Shown: positions 1 through 9,747, counted from the stretch's first letter. The stretch is 64,000 nt of DNA from Acidithiobacillus thiooxidans ATCC 19377 (GCF_009662475.1 NZ_CP045571.1:2912501-2976500); one strand, 5' to 3'. Notes: generated from the letters alone by a model not told the origin. Made by a program: numbers and translations.

Positions 1-388
1 CCATCACCCCCTGTTGCTGGGCGGCGGCAAAAATTTCGTTACCATGTTCAGCCAGCAGGGCTTTATTGGCTGTCACCACATGCTTGCCTGCGGCAATAGC
101 TGCCAGAATCAGTTCCCTGGCCAGCCCCGTACCGCCCATGACTTCCACCAGCACATCCACTTCCGGATCGCGCACCACGGCCCAGGGATCGGTGCTGATC
201 CGCGCCTGCAGGTCCAATGCTTCCAGACGCGCCGGATTACGCACCGCAGCATGGACTACCCGTAAATCCCGACCGACCCGACGGGTGATTTCTTCGGCAT
301 TACGTGCCAGCACCCGCACCGTGCCCTGACCGACAGTGCCCATTCCCAGAATACCAATACGCACAGGATCCATGCTGTCGCTCATCAT
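1..388 (-). CDS. hom: Homoserine dehydrogenase, N-terminal part (runs off the window)
   Basis: NAD(P)-dependent reduction of aspartate semialdehyde to homoserine, on the route to threonine and methionine. Reading the minus strand from the ATG at 388 gives a protein beginning [20 protein letters not shown], with a Rossmann glycine motif (GMGTVGQG) at about residues 15-22, followed by typical family segments such as VEVMGG and [16 protein letters not shown]. About 129 residues are visible; the C-terminal catalytic and any ACT domain lie beyond position 1. The start codon overlaps the stop of the upstream aminotransferase gene (ATGATGA), so the two are probably translationally coupled. Homoserine dehydrogenase next to an AlaC-type aminotransferase is a common proteobacterial arrangement. 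Confidence 0.93.
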   Translation of the reverse strand, partial: MMSDSMDPVRIGILGMGTVGQGTVRVLARNAEEITRRVGRDLRVVHAAVRNPARLEALDLQARISTDPWAVVRDPEVDVLVEVMGGTGLARELILAAIAAGKHVVTANKALLAEHGNEIFAAAQQQGVM

Positions 389-1566
389 AAATCCTCACGG
401 AACATTTGTTTGATTCCACGGATGGCCTGACGGGTACGATGTTCGTTTTCCACCAGACCAAAACGCACATATTCGTCACCCAGTTCACCAAAGCCAATAC
501 CGGGACTGACCGCCACCTTGGCCCGGTCCAACACCAGCTTGGAAAACTCCAGCGAACCCATTTTGCGCAGATTTTCCGGAATACGCGCCCAGACAAACAT
601 GGTTGCCATGGGCTTTTCCACCACCCAACCTGCTGCATCCAGCCCCTCGCAAAGCACATCGCGGCGTTGTTCATACATCAGGCGAATGTCTTCCACACAA
701 TCCTGAGGACCTTCCAGTGCCGTAATGGCCGCCACCTGAATGGGGGTGAAGGTGCCGTAATCCAGATAGCTTTTCATGCGCGCCAGGGCACCCACCAGCT
801 TGGGATTACCTACGGCAAAGCCGACCCGCCAGCCGGGCATGTTATAGCTCTTGGACAGTGTGAAAAATTCCACCCCCACATCTTTGGCCCCCGGCACCTG
901 CAAAAAGCTGGGCGCCTTATAGCCATCAAAGACGATGTCAGCATAAGCCAGATCATGCACCACCCAGATGCGATGCTCCTTGGCAAACTCCACAATCCGC
1001 CTGAAGAAATCCAGATCGACCACCGCTGCCGTCGGATTATGCGGGAAATTGATGACCAGCATTTTCGGCTTGGGCCAGGCGGCCTTGACGGCCTTTTCCA
1101 GTTCTTCGAAAAAATCCACGCCCGGCAGCATCGGCACATGGCGCACGTCTGCGCCGGCAATCACAAAACCGTAGGGATGTATGGGATAAGTCGGACTGGG
1201 AACCAGCACCGTATCCCCGGGGCCCATGGTAGCCAGGGCCAGATGCGCAATACCTTCCTTGGAGCCAATGGTCACTATGGCCTCTGATTCAGGATCAAGA
1301 GCCACCCCGAAGCGCTGTTCGTACCAGGTCGTGATAGCGCGCCGCAGCCGGGGAATACCCCGGGATACGCTGTAACGATGGGTATCCCCGCGCTGGGCGG
1401 TCTCGCAGAGCTTATCGACAATATTCTGGGGCGTGGGCTGGTCGGGATTTCCCATACCAAAGTCGATAATATCCTCACCGCGCTTACGGGCCTGATTTTT
1501 CAGGTCAGTGACAATATTAAACACGTAAGGGGGCAAACGGCGGATACGTTCAAAATCACTGTTCAT
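385..1566 (-). CDS. alaC: PLP-dependent aminotransferase, AlaC type
   Basis: Class I/II aminotransferase of 393 residues, probably glutamate-pyruvate transaminase (alanine synthesis). Fold-type I landmarks are visible: substrate/cofactor Asn in FPHNPT near residue 177, Asp in HDLAYAD near 205, the Schiff-base Lys239 in [14 protein letters not shown], and the C-terminal Arg in [12 protein letters not shown]. The length and the SKSYNM..GWRVGF signature match AlaC and related LL-diaminopimelate-like aminotransferases. It precedes hom with a 4-base overlap. A role as a related aspartate or diaminopimelate aminotransferase cannot be excluded from sequence alone. Confidence 0.85.
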   Translation of the reverse strand: MNSDFERIRRLPPYVFNIVTDLKNQARKRGEDIIDFGMGNPDQPTPQNIVDKLCETAQRGDTHRYSVSRGIPRLRRAITTWYEQRFGVALDPESEAIVTIGSKEGIAHLALATMGPGDTVLVPSPTYPIHPYGFVIAGADVRHVPMLPGVDFFEELEKAVKAAWPKPKMLVINFPHNPTAAVVDLDFFRRIVEFAKEHRIWVVHDLAYADIVFDGYKAPSFLQVPGAKDVGVEFFTLSKSYNMPGWRVGFAVGNPKLVGALARMKSYLDYGTFTPIQVAAITALEGPQDCVEDIRLMYEQRRDVLCEGLDAAGWVVEKPMATMFVWARIPENLRKMGSLEFSKLVLDRAKVAVSPGIGFGELGDEYVRFGLVENEHRTRQAIRGIKQMFREDL

Positions 1567-1661
1567 GGGACACAGGCCTTCAAGGGTTGTCGTGAATACC
1601 GAAACCGAAGAACAATAGAGAGGCTACGCTGGCCTGTCAATCCGCATCATGGAGGAAAGTC

Positions 1662-2036
1662 ATGAAATTACACCTGCAACAGGACGCCCAATACAATCTC
1701 ATCAATGGCTATGGACAAGACGGCATCGTGGTACGCGGCCAGCATTACCGCCATGGATTGTTGGTAGCGGCGGACTGGCTGCAGAGCCCCTGGGGACCGG
1801 AAAGTGCTGAAGGGCTCGGCCTGGAGCATTTTAACGAAGTGCTCGCCCGCAAGCCCGACGTCATGCTCCTGGGCACCGGTAAAAAACAGCATTTTCCTTT
1901 GCAACTGATGGCAGCCCTGCGCGATGCCGGCATTCCTGTGGAAGTCATGGATACCAGCGCAGCCTGTCGGACCTACAATATTTTAATGGCCGAAGACCGC
2001 ATGGTGCTGGCCGCCCTGATGCATCCAGAGGCTTGA
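1662..2036 (+). CDS. Mth938-like (DUF498) domain protein
   Basis: Protein of 124 residues of the Mth938/NDUFAF3-like family. It shows the family pattern of an N-terminal LHLQQD..YNLINGYGQDGI strand region, a central KPDVMLLGTGKK segment and a C-terminal VEVMDTSAACRTYNILMAEDR block. Bacterial members have no established biochemical activity; eukaryotic relatives help assemble respiratory complex I. The start ATG follows GGAGGAAAGTC, a strong ribosome-binding site. It is transcribed divergently from alaC, with about 95 bases between them holding both promoters. It lies just upstream of a long-hairpin repeat that probably ends its transcript. Confidence 0.85.
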   Translation: MKLHLQQDAQYNLINGYGQDGIVVRGQHYRHGLLVAADWLQSPWGPESAEGLGLEHFNEVLARKPDVMLLGTGKKQHFPLQLMAALRDAGIPVEVMDTSAACRTYNILMAEDRMVLAALMHPEA

Positions 2037-2063
2037 AATTTTTGGGCCAGCGGTTTTCAAGAG

Positions 2064-2267
2064 CAGGCTCCGGCAGGCCGGTGGCGGGGAGGCTTTGCAG
2101 CGACTTTGTCCCGCGCCGTTGTTGTTCTTGGTGAAATCCTGCGCCCGTCAGGAGAGCTGTTTGAGCCCAAAGGGCGAGTTCTCTCCTGACAGCAGGATGA
2201 GCCGTAGAACAACAGGCAAGGGACGTTGGAGCAAAAAGCCTCACCGCCACCGGCCTGCCGGAGCCTG
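2064..2267. repeat. Long imperfect hairpin repeat, copy 1
   Basis: A 204-bp inverted structure between the Mth938-like gene and rpoS. The outer arms 2064-2096 and 2235-2267 are complementary at 32 of 33 positions. An inner, interrupted stem closes on the tip GCCCAAAGGGC. The roughly 148-bp core (about 2092-2239) recurs, in opposite orientation and with about nine bases in ten identical by eye, at 58366-58513. The outer arms differ completely between the two copies although each pair is self-complementary. Short open frames across it are by-products of the palindrome. It could be a bidirectional terminator, a structured RNA or a small non-autonomous mobile element. Confidence 0.85.
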
Positions 2268-2279
2268 CGAAAGCCTGCT

Positions 2280-3224
2280 TCAGCCGAACAGGGATTCTGT
2301 GGTCAGACCTTCTTCTTCAATACGGTGACGTAACGCCAGCAAGGCTTCCACCTGGATTTGCCGCACCCGCTCCCGGGTGATACCCAGACGGTTACCGACA
2401 TCTTCCAGAGTCGCCCCCTCCGTACCATCCAGACCAAAGCGCCAGAACAGTACCTGCCGATGTTTTTCAGACATGGATCCAATCCAGTGATGAATCTGCA
2501 GGGACAAATCCTGCTCAGCAAAAGCCGCTTCAACGCCAGGATTTGCCATATCAGCAATAACATCGGCCAGGGGGCGCTCAGATTCACGACCATGAGGTAC
2601 ATCGAGGCTGGTCACCTTGCCGTCATTTTCCAGACAGCCGCGAATTTCGTCCACAGGCCGATCCATGGCTGCCGCCACTTCCTCAGCCGTTGGATCACGC
2701 TGCAGGGTCTGGCCCAGACAGCGTGCTGCACGCAAGACGCTACTCAGTTCTTTCATCACATGAATAGGCAGACGAATGGTGCGTGTCTGATTCATCAGGG
2801 CCCGTTCGATATTCTGGCGTATCCACCAGGTAGCGTAGGTCGAAAAACGAAAACCCTTTTCCGGATCAAATTTTTCCACGGCACGAATCAGGCCCAGATT
2901 CCCCTCTTCAATCAAATCCAGAAGAGGCAGACCACGGTGGATGTAACGTCTGGCCAATTTGACCACCAGACGCAAGTTACTCTCTATCATGGTGCTGCGC
3001 GCGGCCGCATCACCCGCCTGAACGAGCCGCCCCAGGGAAATTTCCTGCTCTGCCGTCAGCAACGGATTATGACCGATTTCCCTCAGATAACAGCGGGTAG
3101 CATCCCAGTCGGGGGCCTCGCCGTAATCCTCCTCAGCAATTTCCGGCGTCTCATCTGCCGTATCCACGGACTCCACGGAAAGATCTTCTTCCTCTTCTCT
3201 GATCGCGTCGTTCATGCTTAACAC
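2280..3224 (-). CDS. rpoS: RNA polymerase sigma factor RpoS
   Basis: Group 2 sigma-70 factor of 314 residues, close to the usual RpoS length and lacking the long region 1.1 of RpoD. It has an acidic N-terminus, region 1.2 around [11 protein letters not shown], the core-binding and -10 recognition region 2 ([32 protein letters not shown], given here in outline), region 3, and a region 4 helix-turn-helix in [20 protein letters not shown] near the C-terminus. Its start overlaps the end of pcm, completing a surE-pcm-rpoS order. The nlpD gene usually found between pcm and rpoS is absent. It probably directs stationary-phase and stress transcription. Confidence 0.92.
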   Translation of the reverse strand: MLSMNDAIREEEEDLSVESVDTADETPEIAEEDYGEAPDWDATRCYLREIGHNPLLTAEQEISLGRLVQAGDAAARSTMIESNLRLVVKLARRYIHRGLPLLDLIEEGNLGLIRAVEKFDPEKGFRFSTYATWWIRQNIERALMNQTRTIRLPIHVMKELSSVLRAARCLGQTLQRDPTAEEVAAAMDRPVDEIRGCLENDGKVTSLDVPHGRESERPLADVIADMANPGVEAAFAEQDLSLQIHHWIGSMSEKHRQVLFWRFGLDGTEGATLEDVGNRLGITRERVRQIQVEALLALRHRIEEEGLTTESLFG

Positions 3225-3874
3225 TCTCCAGAGGCTAATGAAACCGTACCAGCCAGTAAGGGAACAAAAAAACAGTCACCCAGATGACTGATCCGGGCTT
3301 CATGACCATCCCAATGGCTGACCTGCAAATGTTGCTTGCCCCGATCTTCCACCGGCATCACCAGACGACCGCCAGGCCTTAACTGGCGATATAAGGGGGC
3401 CAAAGCGCAAGGAACCGCCGCCGTAATCACAATGGCATCATACGGCCCCTGCTCCGGCCAGCCGCCACTACCATCACCATGCAACAGATGTACCTGGGAA
3501 TAACCCAGTCGGCTCAGCACCTTGTCCGCATGATGATGCAGGGGACCAATGCGTTCCACAGTAAATACTTCCGCCCCCAGTTCCGCAAGAAGCGCCGTCT
3601 GATAAGCAGAACCGGTCCCGATTTCCAGAATGCGTCGGGGAATCGGGTTGTTTTCGAGAATAGCCTCCATCATCCGCGCCACAGTCCACGGCTGGGAGAT
3701 GGTCTGACCATAACCAATGGGCAGGGAGACCAGTTCGTAGGCCCGTCCCGCCAGGGCCTGGGCCACAAAATGATGGCGCGGCACCTGATTCATCACATCC
3801 AGCACGCGTTCATCACGAATACCCGCCGCCCGCAGGCGTAGCACCATCCTCCCCCGGGTGCGGGGAGAAATCAT
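3218..3874 (-). CDS. pcm: Protein-L-isoaspartate O-methyltransferase
   Basis: SAM-dependent methyltransferase that starts repair of isoaspartyl residues in damaged proteins. Family motifs are clear: [18 protein letters not shown], the SAM-binding [18 protein letters not shown], and [11 protein letters not shown] prefer the ATG at 3874, preceded by GGAAG five bases away and lying just after the surE stop; it gives 218 residues, close to E. coli Pcm. A longer frame starts at 3913 and would overlap surE by 25 bases. The 3' end overlaps the rpoS start by 7 bases, so pcm and rpoS are likely cotranscribed. Confidence 0.92.
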   Translation of the reverse strand: MISPRTRGRMVLRLRAAGIRDERVLDVMNQVPRHHFVAQALAGRAYELVSLPIGYGQTISQPWTVARMMEAILENNPIPRRILEIGTGSAYQTALLAELGAEVFTVERIGPLHHHADKVLSRLGYSQVHLLHGDGSGGWPEQGPYDAIVITAAVPCALAPLYRQLRPGGRLVMPVEDRGKQHLQVSHWDGHEARISHLGDCFFVPLLAGTVSLASGEC

Positions 3875-3888
3875 TCCTACTTCCGGGT

Positions 3889-4647
3889 TCAGGACTGGCA
3901 AGTGCGCAGCCACTGACTTAAGCCTTCCAGGAAATTGTATCGGGTCATATCCAGATCCAGGGGCGTAATGGAGACATACCCCCGACGTACCGCATCAAAA
4001 TCCGTACCCGGCCCGGCGTCTGCTTCCCGCCCGGAAGGACCAATCCAGTAGACCGGATCACCGCGCGGGTCCGCAGCCGGAATCACCATATCACTTTTGT
4101 GGCGTCGCCCCAGACGGGTGACTTCAAAGCCCCGCAATTGTTCGTAAGGCAAATCCGGCACATTCACATTGAGAATGGTATCTGCGGGCAGCGCATGGCT
4201 GAGCACGCCGGTAACCAGGGTGGCAGCGACTCTGGCCGCCGTTTCAAAGTGACTGCAATCACGACCCGCGAGGGAGACGGCAATGGCTGGCAGCCCCAGA
4301 AAACGACCTTCGGTCGCTGCGGCGACGGTGCCGGAATAAAGCACGTCGTCACCCATGTTGGCGCCCCGGTTGATACCGGACACCACCATGTCTGGGGCTT
4401 CGGCAAAAAGACCAGTCACTGCCAGATGCACGCAATCCGTTGGGGTACCGCCGACCAGATAGTGAAAACCATTGAGGCCGGTACGCATGCGCAGGGGGCG
4501 GTCAAGGGTCAGGGAATTACTGGCGCCGCTGCGATCCTGCTCCGGTGCCAGAACCTCTACTTCGCCGAGAGGAGTGATTGCCTGAGCCAGTGCTGCCAGT
4601 CCCGGTGCCAGATATCCGTCATCGTTACTGAGCAAGAAACGTGGCAT
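3889..4647 (-). CDS. surE: 5'/3'-nucleotidase SurE
   Basis: Metal-dependent nucleoside monophosphate phosphatase associated with stationary-phase survival. The 252-residue protein begins [11 protein letters not shown], with the metal-binding Asp-Asp pair, and carries the family blocks [24 protein letters not shown] and [25 protein letters not shown] (the last given in outline). It heads the surE-pcm-rpoS group. The 99 bases upstream hold its likely promoter, although I cannot pick convincing -35 and -10 boxes. Confidence 0.95.
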   Translation of the reverse strand: MPRFLLSNDDGYLAPGLAALAQAITPLGEVEVLAPEQDRSGASNSLTLDRPLRMRTGLNGFHYLVGGTPTDCVHLAVTGLFAEAPDMVVSGINRGANMGDDVLYSGTVAAATEGRFLGLPAIAVSLAGRDCSHFETAARVAATLVTGVLSHALPADTILNVNVPDLPYEQLRGFEVTRLGRRHKSDMVIPAADPRGDPVYWIGPSGREADAGPGTDFDAVRRGYVSITPLDLDMTRYNFLEGLSQWLRTCQS

Positions 4648-4746
4648 TTGATCTCCCTGACGGCCTTTATCCAGGCTGATATACTAAGCTACGAGGGCGT
4701 TACCGGTCTATCCCAATTCTCAATCGGGACCAGACCGCAACCCGAC

Positions 4747-5310
4747 TCAGTGCGCCTGATGCCCTTGCATGGGTGAGGGTGATGCTGGAGCGGTCGTTTC
4801 CGGAATCTGTTCCAGTTGGTGCTGCAATAACATAACCCGCATTTGGGCATTATCCACTTCCTGCTTCAGACCATTTACCCGTTGTAAATAACGGGCATAA
4901 TTTCTTTCATTACCGGTGCGGATAGCTTTGCCCTGTTGATAATTATGGGTCGCCTGCAGCAACTGCAGACGCGCCGCCGCCAATTCGGCTTCCAGCCGTT
5001 TACGGGCAGGATTACTCGCATTCAGCTCCGGCTTGTCTACTCCGGGCTGAACATTCGGTGCCGCTTCCGGAGGGCGCTGAACCTCTGCAGGCGTACTCAC
5101 CGATTGCTGAGGCGCACCGGCAATTTGCTCAACCCCCTGGGCGCCTGCGGGCGGATTTTCTCCGTAACTCACCACACCGTTGCTACCCACCCAGCGGTAT
5201 ATGGTTTCTGCGTTGGCAAGCACACTGAAAGTTCCGGCCAGCAGCAAAGTCATCATCACACTGCGGCGCACGAAAGTGCCTGCTCCACCAAAAATACTTG
5301 CATTTTTCAT
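4747..5310 (-). CDS. Exported DUF4124 coiled-coil protein
   Basis: Hypothetical secreted protein of 187 residues. The start ATG at 5310 follows GGGGAG eight bases upstream. A basic N-terminus and the hydrophobic run MMTLLLAGTFSVLANAE suggest a signal peptide cleaved after ANA. The next segment, TIYRWVGSNGVVSYGENPP, is the DUF4124 motif. A proline-rich linker follows, then a predicted coiled coil at about residues 95-165 (KRLEAELAAARLQLLQATHN and onward). DUF4124 proteins are periplasmic or envelope-associated, with no settled function. It lies between surE and glnA. Confidence 0.75.
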   Translation of the reverse strand: MKNASIFGGAGTFVRRSVMMTLLLAGTFSVLANAETIYRWVGSNGVVSYGENPPAGAQGVEQIAGAPQQSVSTPAEVQRPPEAAPNVQPGVDKPELNASNPARKRLEAELAAARLQLLQATHNYQQGKAIRTGNERNYARYLQRVNGLKQEVDNAQMRVMLLQHQLEQIPETTAPASPSPMQGHQAH

Positions 5311-5376
5311 CAACCGATCTCCCCATCATCCAGCGCAACTTATATGGTCGCCCCGCTCATGATTGTCAAGGCGCAG

Positions 5377-5409
5377 TAATAAAAAGGCCCCGCATGCTGC
5401 GAGGCCTTT
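5377..5409 (-). terminator. Rho-independent terminator of glnA
   Basis: Hairpin with arms AAAGGCC and GGCCTTT, extended inside by CGCA-TGC-TGCG (5383-5409). On the minus strand it is followed by a T-rich tract (TTTTTATT), 39 bases after the glnA stop codon. Confidence 0.85.
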
Positions 5410-5447
5410 CACTGTGCAAATCAGCGGGCCACCCGCCCGCCATGAGC

Positions 5448-6863
5448 TCAGAGGCTGTAGTACATCTGGAATTCTACCGGATGGGTAGTGACGCGCAGAG
5501 CCTGCACTTCCGCCCATTTCACATCCAGATAACCTTCCAGCCAGCTCTGGCTGAATACGCCACCCTTCATCAGGAACTCATGGTCCGCTTCCAAAGCGCG
5601 CAAAGCTTCTTCCAGAGAAGCGGCCACGCCCGGAATATTGGACTGCTCTTCGGCGGGCAGATCATAGAGGTTCTTGTCCATGGCATCGCCGGGATGAATC
5701 TTGTTCTGAATACCATCCAGACCGGCCATCATCATCGCCGCAAAAGCCAGGTAGGGGTTGGCCGTGGAATCCGGGAAGCGGACTTCAATACGCCGCGCCT
5801 TGGGGCTATTGACGAAAGGAATACGAATGGAAGCAGAGCGGTTTTTTGCCGAATAGGCCAGCAACACCGGCGCTTCATAGTGGGGGACCAAACGCTTGTA
5901 ACTGTTGGTGCTGGGATTGGTCAGCGCATTGATGGCCTTGGCGTGCTTGATGATACCGCCAATGTAATAAATGGCCAGTTCCGACAAACCACCGTACAAA
6001 TCACCCGAAAACAGGTTTTTGCCGTCCTTGGCCAGCGACTGATGGACGTGCATGCCACTACCGTTGTCACCGACAATGGGCTTGGGCATGAAGGTTGCGG
6101 TCTGACCATAAGCCGCAGCGACATTGTGAATCACATATTTCAGAATCTGTACTTCGTCGGCTTTGCGGGTCAGGGTGCTGAAGCCCACACCAATTTCATG
6201 CTGACCGGCGGTAGCCACTTCGTGGTGATGGACTTCGACCTTCAGACCCATTTCCTCTAGCGCCAGACACATGGCTGAACGCAGATCCTGAGCAGAATCC
6301 ACCGGAGGTACCGGAAAATATCCGCCCTTCACACCGGGACGATGGCCCATGTTGCCGGATTCATATTCCTTACCGGAATTCCAGGCAGCTTCTTCCGCAT
6401 CGACCTTGTAACCGCAGCCACTCATGTCGATATTCCAGGTCACGGAATCGAAGACAAAAAATTCATTTTCGGGGCCAAAATAAGCAGTATCGGCAATGCC
6501 AGTACTTTTCAAATAGGCTTCGGCACGTTTAGCCACTGAACGCGGATCGCGCTCATAACCCTGACCGGTAGCTGGTTCGATGACGTCACAACGAATGTTC
6601 AGGGTCGCTTCGTCGGTAAAGGGATCGAGCACGGCGGAATCAGGATCAGGCAGCAGAATCATGTCGGATTCATTGATCCCTTTCCAGCCGGCAATGGAAG
6701 AACCATCGAAGGCCTTGCCTTCTACAAAAGTATCTTCTTCCATGGTGTGGGAAGGCACAGAAACATGCTGCTCCTTGCCCTTGGTGTCGGTGAAACGGAA
6801 ATCAATAAATTTGACGTCTTTTTCTTTAATCAATTTCAGCACATCTTTCGGGCTGTGACCCAT
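5448..6863 (-). CDS. glnA: Glutamine synthetase, type I
   Basis: ATP-dependent condensation of ammonium and glutamate to glutamine. The 471-residue length, the N-terminal beta-grasp ([20 protein letters not shown]), the catalytic [19 protein letters not shown], the ammonium/glutamate loop [10 protein letters not shown] and the C-terminal region [17 protein letters not shown] identify GlnA. The adenylylation region KNLYDLP contains the conserved Tyr near residue 400, suggesting control by GlnE. I take the ATG at 6863, after GGAGGAGAAGCAG; an in-frame TTG 15 bases upstream overlaps that site. It is monocistronic, with a sigma-54-type promoter and a downstream terminator. Confidence 0.96.
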   Translation of the reverse strand: MGHSPKDVLKLIKEKDVKFIDFRFTDTKGKEQHVSVPSHTMEEDTFVEGKAFDGSSIAGWKGINESDMILLPDPDSAVLDPFTDEATLNIRCDVIEPATGQGYERDPRSVAKRAEAYLKSTGIADTAYFGPENEFFVFDSVTWNIDMSGCGYKVDAEEAAWNSGKEYESGNMGHRPGVKGGYFPVPPVDSAQDLRSAMCLALEEMGLKVEVHHHEVATAGQHEIGVGFSTLTRKADEVQILKYVIHNVAAAYGQTATFMPKPIVGDNGSGMHVHQSLAKDGKNLFSGDLYGGLSELAIYYIGGIIKHAKAINALTNPSTNSYKRLVPHYEAPVLLAYSAKNRSASIRIPFVNSPKARRIEVRFPDSTANPYLAFAAMMMAGLDGIQNKIHPGDAMDKNLYDLPAEEQSNIPGVAASLEEALRALEADHEFLMKGGVFSQSWLEGYLDVKWAEVQALRVTTHPVEFQMYYSL

Positions 6864-6911
6864 CTGCTTCTCCTCCAATCAAGAAATATGTACGACCTGA
6901 ATACCATTAAG

Positions 6912-6931
6912 CATGCAAAACTGATACCACT
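6912..6931 (-). promoter_or_regulatory. Sigma-54 (-24/-12) promoter of glnA
   Basis: On the minus strand the sequence reads GTGGTATCAGTTTTGCATG: a -24 GG (6927-6928) and -12 GC (6915-6916) separated by exactly 10 bases, close to the TGGCAC-N5-TTGCA consensus. It lies 49 bases before the glnA start and next to NtrC-like sites. Confidence 0.75.
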
Positions 6932-6967
6932 TTCAAATGAAGCACCCACAGAATCCTGGTGGATTAT

Positions 6968-7025
6968 TGCACCAAATTAGCACCCCATAACAGTGCAATC
7001 AAACGCTTTGCACCAACATTGTGCA
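6968..7025 (-). promoter_or_regulatory. NtrC-type binding sites upstream of glnA
   Basis: A near-perfect NtrC dyad, TGCACCAACATTGTGCA, occupies 7009-7025. Related half-sites TGCACCAAATTAGCACC (6968-6984) and GCACCCCATAACAGTGC (6980-6996) lie between it and the sigma-54 promoter. The layout is that of a nitrogen-regulated enhancer. No ntrBC genes lie in the window. Confidence 0.65.
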
Positions 7026-7032
7026 CAACCGC

Positions 7033-8196
7033 TCATTCCTTCTCCGTGGCAGACGTCTGCCAGGCGACATCTACCCGCTGCAGGCCGGAAACCTTTCCCT
7101 GCAAGGCTTCCTGAATCTGTTTTTCCTGCGCTTGCAGACTCTCCAGACTCGCCGCAGGCGGAAAAGGATAACGCAGGCAAATCACCACACCATCTTTCAG
7201 ATAATGCAAGGTCATTTGTTGAGGTAAAGGCAAATTACGGGCCAGCAATACGGATTCCACCTTTTCATCAATGACACTGCGCGGCGGCAGCACCGCACCA
7301 CCCTCTTCGTCATTTTCACTATCAATATGAATGGTGGCGTCCACCAGATCATCTACCGCCTGCAACAGGGACATACGCACCCGCTCGGCAATCTGGTGCC
7401 CCTCGGAGACACTCAGTAGCGGGTTAGTCACTTGCAGATGCACCTCAGCCAGAGCCTGATGCCCGACCTTGCGTGTCTTGAGCAGGTGCAGGTCGCGCAC
7501 GCCTTCGCAACCCAGAATCACCTCGCGAATTTGCGCCAAAACTGCATCGTCCAGCCCCCGGTCTGCCAGTTCCTGCAATGCCTCCCAGGCGGTCACCAGG
7601 CCAATGCGCAACACCATCAAGGCCACAATCAGAGCCACCACCGAATCCAGATAAGGGGCACCCAGAAGGCTTCCGCCAATACCAATCAACACAATGACGC
7701 TGGAAATCGCATCGGTACGATGATCCCAGGCATTGGCCCGTAACGCTGCCGAGCGGGTTTTACGCGCCACCCGAATGGTAATCTGATAGAGGGTTTCCTT
7801 GGCGAAAATGGCAAAGGCGGCAATATACAAAGTCCAGACCGCAGGCATCCCGTAATGTCCAATCACCAGACGTTGCACAGCCTCATAGCCAATACCCGTG
7901 CCATTCAGCGCCAGCAGCGTACCCGTGCCAAGCGCCGCCAGCGTCTCGAAACGCTCATGCCCGTATGGATGTTCCTGATCCGGCGGCTGGCTGCTGAAAT
8001 GCATGGCCAGAATCAGGCCCAAATCCGAAAGCAGATCAGATAAAGAATGCACCGCATCGGCCACCAAAGCATCGGAGTGGCCGAAAATGCCCCCCGCCAA
8101 TTTGGTAAAAAACAGCACCAAATTGGTCCCTGCCCCCATCAGGGTCACCCGCATATTCTTTTTACCGCGATCACTGCGGCTGATGGTTTCTGTCAC
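7033..8196 (-). CDS. Cation diffusion facilitator family transporter (FieF-like)
   Basis: Integral membrane efflux carrier for divalent metals. It has the family's aspartate-rich helix HSDALVADAVHSLSDLLSDL, a second metal-site helix DHRTDAISSVIVLIG, six predicted hydrophobic segments and a cytoplasmic C-terminal ferredoxin-like domain (about residues 215-300 of the preferred protein), followed by an extra C-terminal extension. The start is uncertain. GTG at 8196, preceded by AGGA, gives 387 residues; the open frame extends to 8319 but that N-terminus (MKCCNRPKP) looks unlike a CDF protein. The substrate (Fe, Zn or other) cannot be told from sequence. Confidence 0.82.
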   Translation of the reverse strand: MTETISRSDRGKKNMRVTLMGAGTNLVLFFTKLAGGIFGHSDALVADAVHSLSDLLSDLGLILAMHFSSQPPDQEHPYGHERFETLAALGTGTLLALNGTGIGYEAVQRLVIGHYGMPAVWTLYIAAFAIFAKETLYQITIRVARKTRSAALRANAWDHRTDAISSVIVLIGIGGSLLGAPYLDSVVALIVALMVLRIGLVTAWEALQELADRGLDDAVLAQIREVILGCEGVRDLHLLKTRKVGHQALAEVHLQVTNPLLSVSEGHQIAERVRMSLLQAVDDLVDATIHIDSENDEEGGAVLPPRSVIDEKVESVLLARNLPLPQQMTLHYLKDGVVICLRYPFPPAASLESLQAQEKQIQEALQGKVSGLQRVDVAWQTSATEKE

Positions 8197-8373
8197 GCTT
8201 CCTGACCTCTGATGTTGTTGGGACACTTCTGGTGCTTTGGTGGCGACATGATAGCCGGAAATGGGTGTGCGGGATAAGTGGGGATTACTGGTTGGCTTTG
8301 GCCGGTTGCAACATTTCAACCGTCATTGTTGATGAAGGGCTTTTGCTGGTCCTTGGCTTTTGACGCCGTTTTT

Positions 8374-9144
8374 CTACAGCCCCGTAAAACGATGAATCAA
8401 CGAAAAATACCAGCGATAGGGCAGGCAGCGCAGAAATTTGAGCTTGCGGGTAAAGGCGCGGGGAAAGTGAATTTCAAACGCGCTGCTTTCCATACCCGCC
8501 AGAATTTCCGTGGCTGCCTGTTCGGGGCTGATTAAATTGGGCATGGGAAAGTCGTTGTGCGCGGTCAGGGGCGTTGCAACAAAACCGGGATGAATGACCT
8601 GAACCTTGATCCCCTTGGCTTCCAGATCCAGATGCAGGACTTCGGCGAAATGGGTCAGTGCCGCCTTGCTGGGTCCGTAATATAAAGACTGGGGTAAACC
8701 GCGCAGACCAGCCACACTGGAAGTCAGGACGATCTGCCCCTGTCCGGCCGCGAGCCAATCGGCAAGTACCGTATGTACCGCATCTACCGCGCCCAGATAA
8801 TTGGTGCTGATGGCCTGACGGGCCTGGTCCGGGTTGAGTTCCCAGCTCCGCGCGGCCTGATAGGTGCCGGCAAGAAACAGCAGCACATCCAGACCGCCCC
8901 ATTGTTCGCGAATATCTGTATAGGCTTTGTGTAGTTCCTCCGGAGTCGTCACATCGGCGGGGCAAACCAGGGTGTTATCGTTACCCAGCTTGGCGGCCAA
9001 GTCCGCAAGCTTGGCTGGATTGCGCGCCGTCAGCGCCAGCCGGGCACCTTGGGCATTCAGTGCTGCGGCGCAGGCAGCACCGATTCCCGTACTGGCCCCG
9101 ATCAACCAGCAACGTTTACCCTGCCAATAGGACTTATCGCTCAT
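8374..9144 (-). CDS. Short-chain dehydrogenase/reductase
   Basis: Classical SDR of 256 residues. It shows the cofactor motif GASTGIGAA near residue 17, a structural NADPADVT-type region, the catalytic Ser in VLTSSVAGLRG and the YxxxK pair in SLYYGPSKAAL near residue 155. The substrate is unknown. It overlaps the upstream DUF3833 gene by 4 bases (ATGA), so the two form an operon. SDRs with DUF3833, Cfa-like and amine-oxidase genes recur together in the photo-oxidative-stress clusters of other proteobacteria, which suggests lipid or isoprenoid modification. That link is inference from context. Confidence 0.85.
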   Translation of the reverse strand: MSDKSYWQGKRCWLIGASTGIGAACAAALNAQGARLALTARNPAKLADLAAKLGNDNTLVCPADVTTPEELHKAYTDIREQWGGLDVLLFLAGTYQAARSWELNPDQARQAISTNYLGAVDAVHTVLADWLAAGQGQIVLTSSVAGLRGLPQSLYYGPSKAALTHFAEVLHLDLEAKGIKVQVIHPGFVATPLTAHNDFPMPNLISPEQAATEILAGMESSAFEIHFPRAFTRKLKFLRCLPYRWYFSLIHRFTGL

Positions 9145-9695
9145 ACGGGCACCGCATCGCCCACACGCGGTAACTGCAGCATAGTTTTACGATTTTCAGG
9201 CGTATCCGCCAAGCGATGGATTTCTATACTCACGTCACCCACAAAAAAGCCTAAAAAGCGCATTTTGCTCCGGTTAACAACATGATCTTTATCAATCAAA
9301 TACATCCAGTCGTCCACCCGCAAATTGAAAAACCGTTTACCCACCGGTTGCCTTACCGTATATCGCCAGCGCATGGCAAAGCCTTCGGCTTCTCCCTGAG
9401 CAAGCCCCACAATATCCCCTGCAGAACCTTGTGCAGTGGCGGTAAATTTATGGGCACCAGTTACCTGCAATTGCCACAAACGCTCAGCGTGACTGGCCTT
9501 ACCGTCATTATCCAGAAACAGAAATTTTTCGCTCAGGGAACCGACAGAATCAGTCTGCCACGTCCCCAATAAATACATGATAAAGCGATTGACCACCTTA
9601 CCCGAGCGGTCTTGGAAAACTCCCGTAGCCACCGCAGGACCATTAAAAAATTGATTGATATGAAATACCGGAAGTGATGATTCGTATTGTTTCAT
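9141..9695 (-). CDS. DUF3833 family protein (paralogue A, no signal peptide)
   Basis: Protein of 184 residues of the DUF3833 family, function unknown. Conserved stretches shared with the paralogue at 15605-16195 include FFNGP.A.GVF..RSGKVVNRF, GSAGD, QPVGK.F.NL...DWMY and a C-terminal FxGxxxxEIHxLxDT region. The paralogue carries a lipoprotein signal; this one begins MKQYESSLPVFHINQFF and appears to be cytoplasmic, or its export signal has been lost. It is cotranscribed with the downstream SDR (4-base overlap). The two paralogues bracket the PYP locus. Confidence 0.8.
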   Translation of the reverse strand: MKQYESSLPVFHINQFFNGPAVATGVFQDRSGKVVNRFIMYLLGTWQTDSVGSLSEKFLFLDNDGKASHAERLWQLQVTGAHKFTATAQGSAGDIVGLAQGEAEGFAMRWRYTVRQPVGKRFFNLRVDDWMYLIDKDHVVNRSKMRFLGFFVGDVSIEIHRLADTPENRKTMLQLPRVGDAVPV

Positions 9696-9747
9696 AGCGC
9701 GCCTGTCACTGGAATTTGTGAATACTGTTTAAACATCTTTATACAGC

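Noticed and set aside
300-674. Minus-strand open frame of 124 codons
   Set aside because: It overlaps the alaC-hom junction in a second frame; hom starts at 388 and alaC covers the rest.
406-1287. Long plus-strand frame opposite alaC
   Set aside because: Shadow of the strongly supported aminotransferase gene; composition biased and no ribosome-binding site.
1945-2328. Open frames across the first hairpin repeat, similar to frames across the second copy
   Set aside because: Their similarity comes from the shared palindromic core. They start in different flanks, are read on both strands and show no protein-like features.
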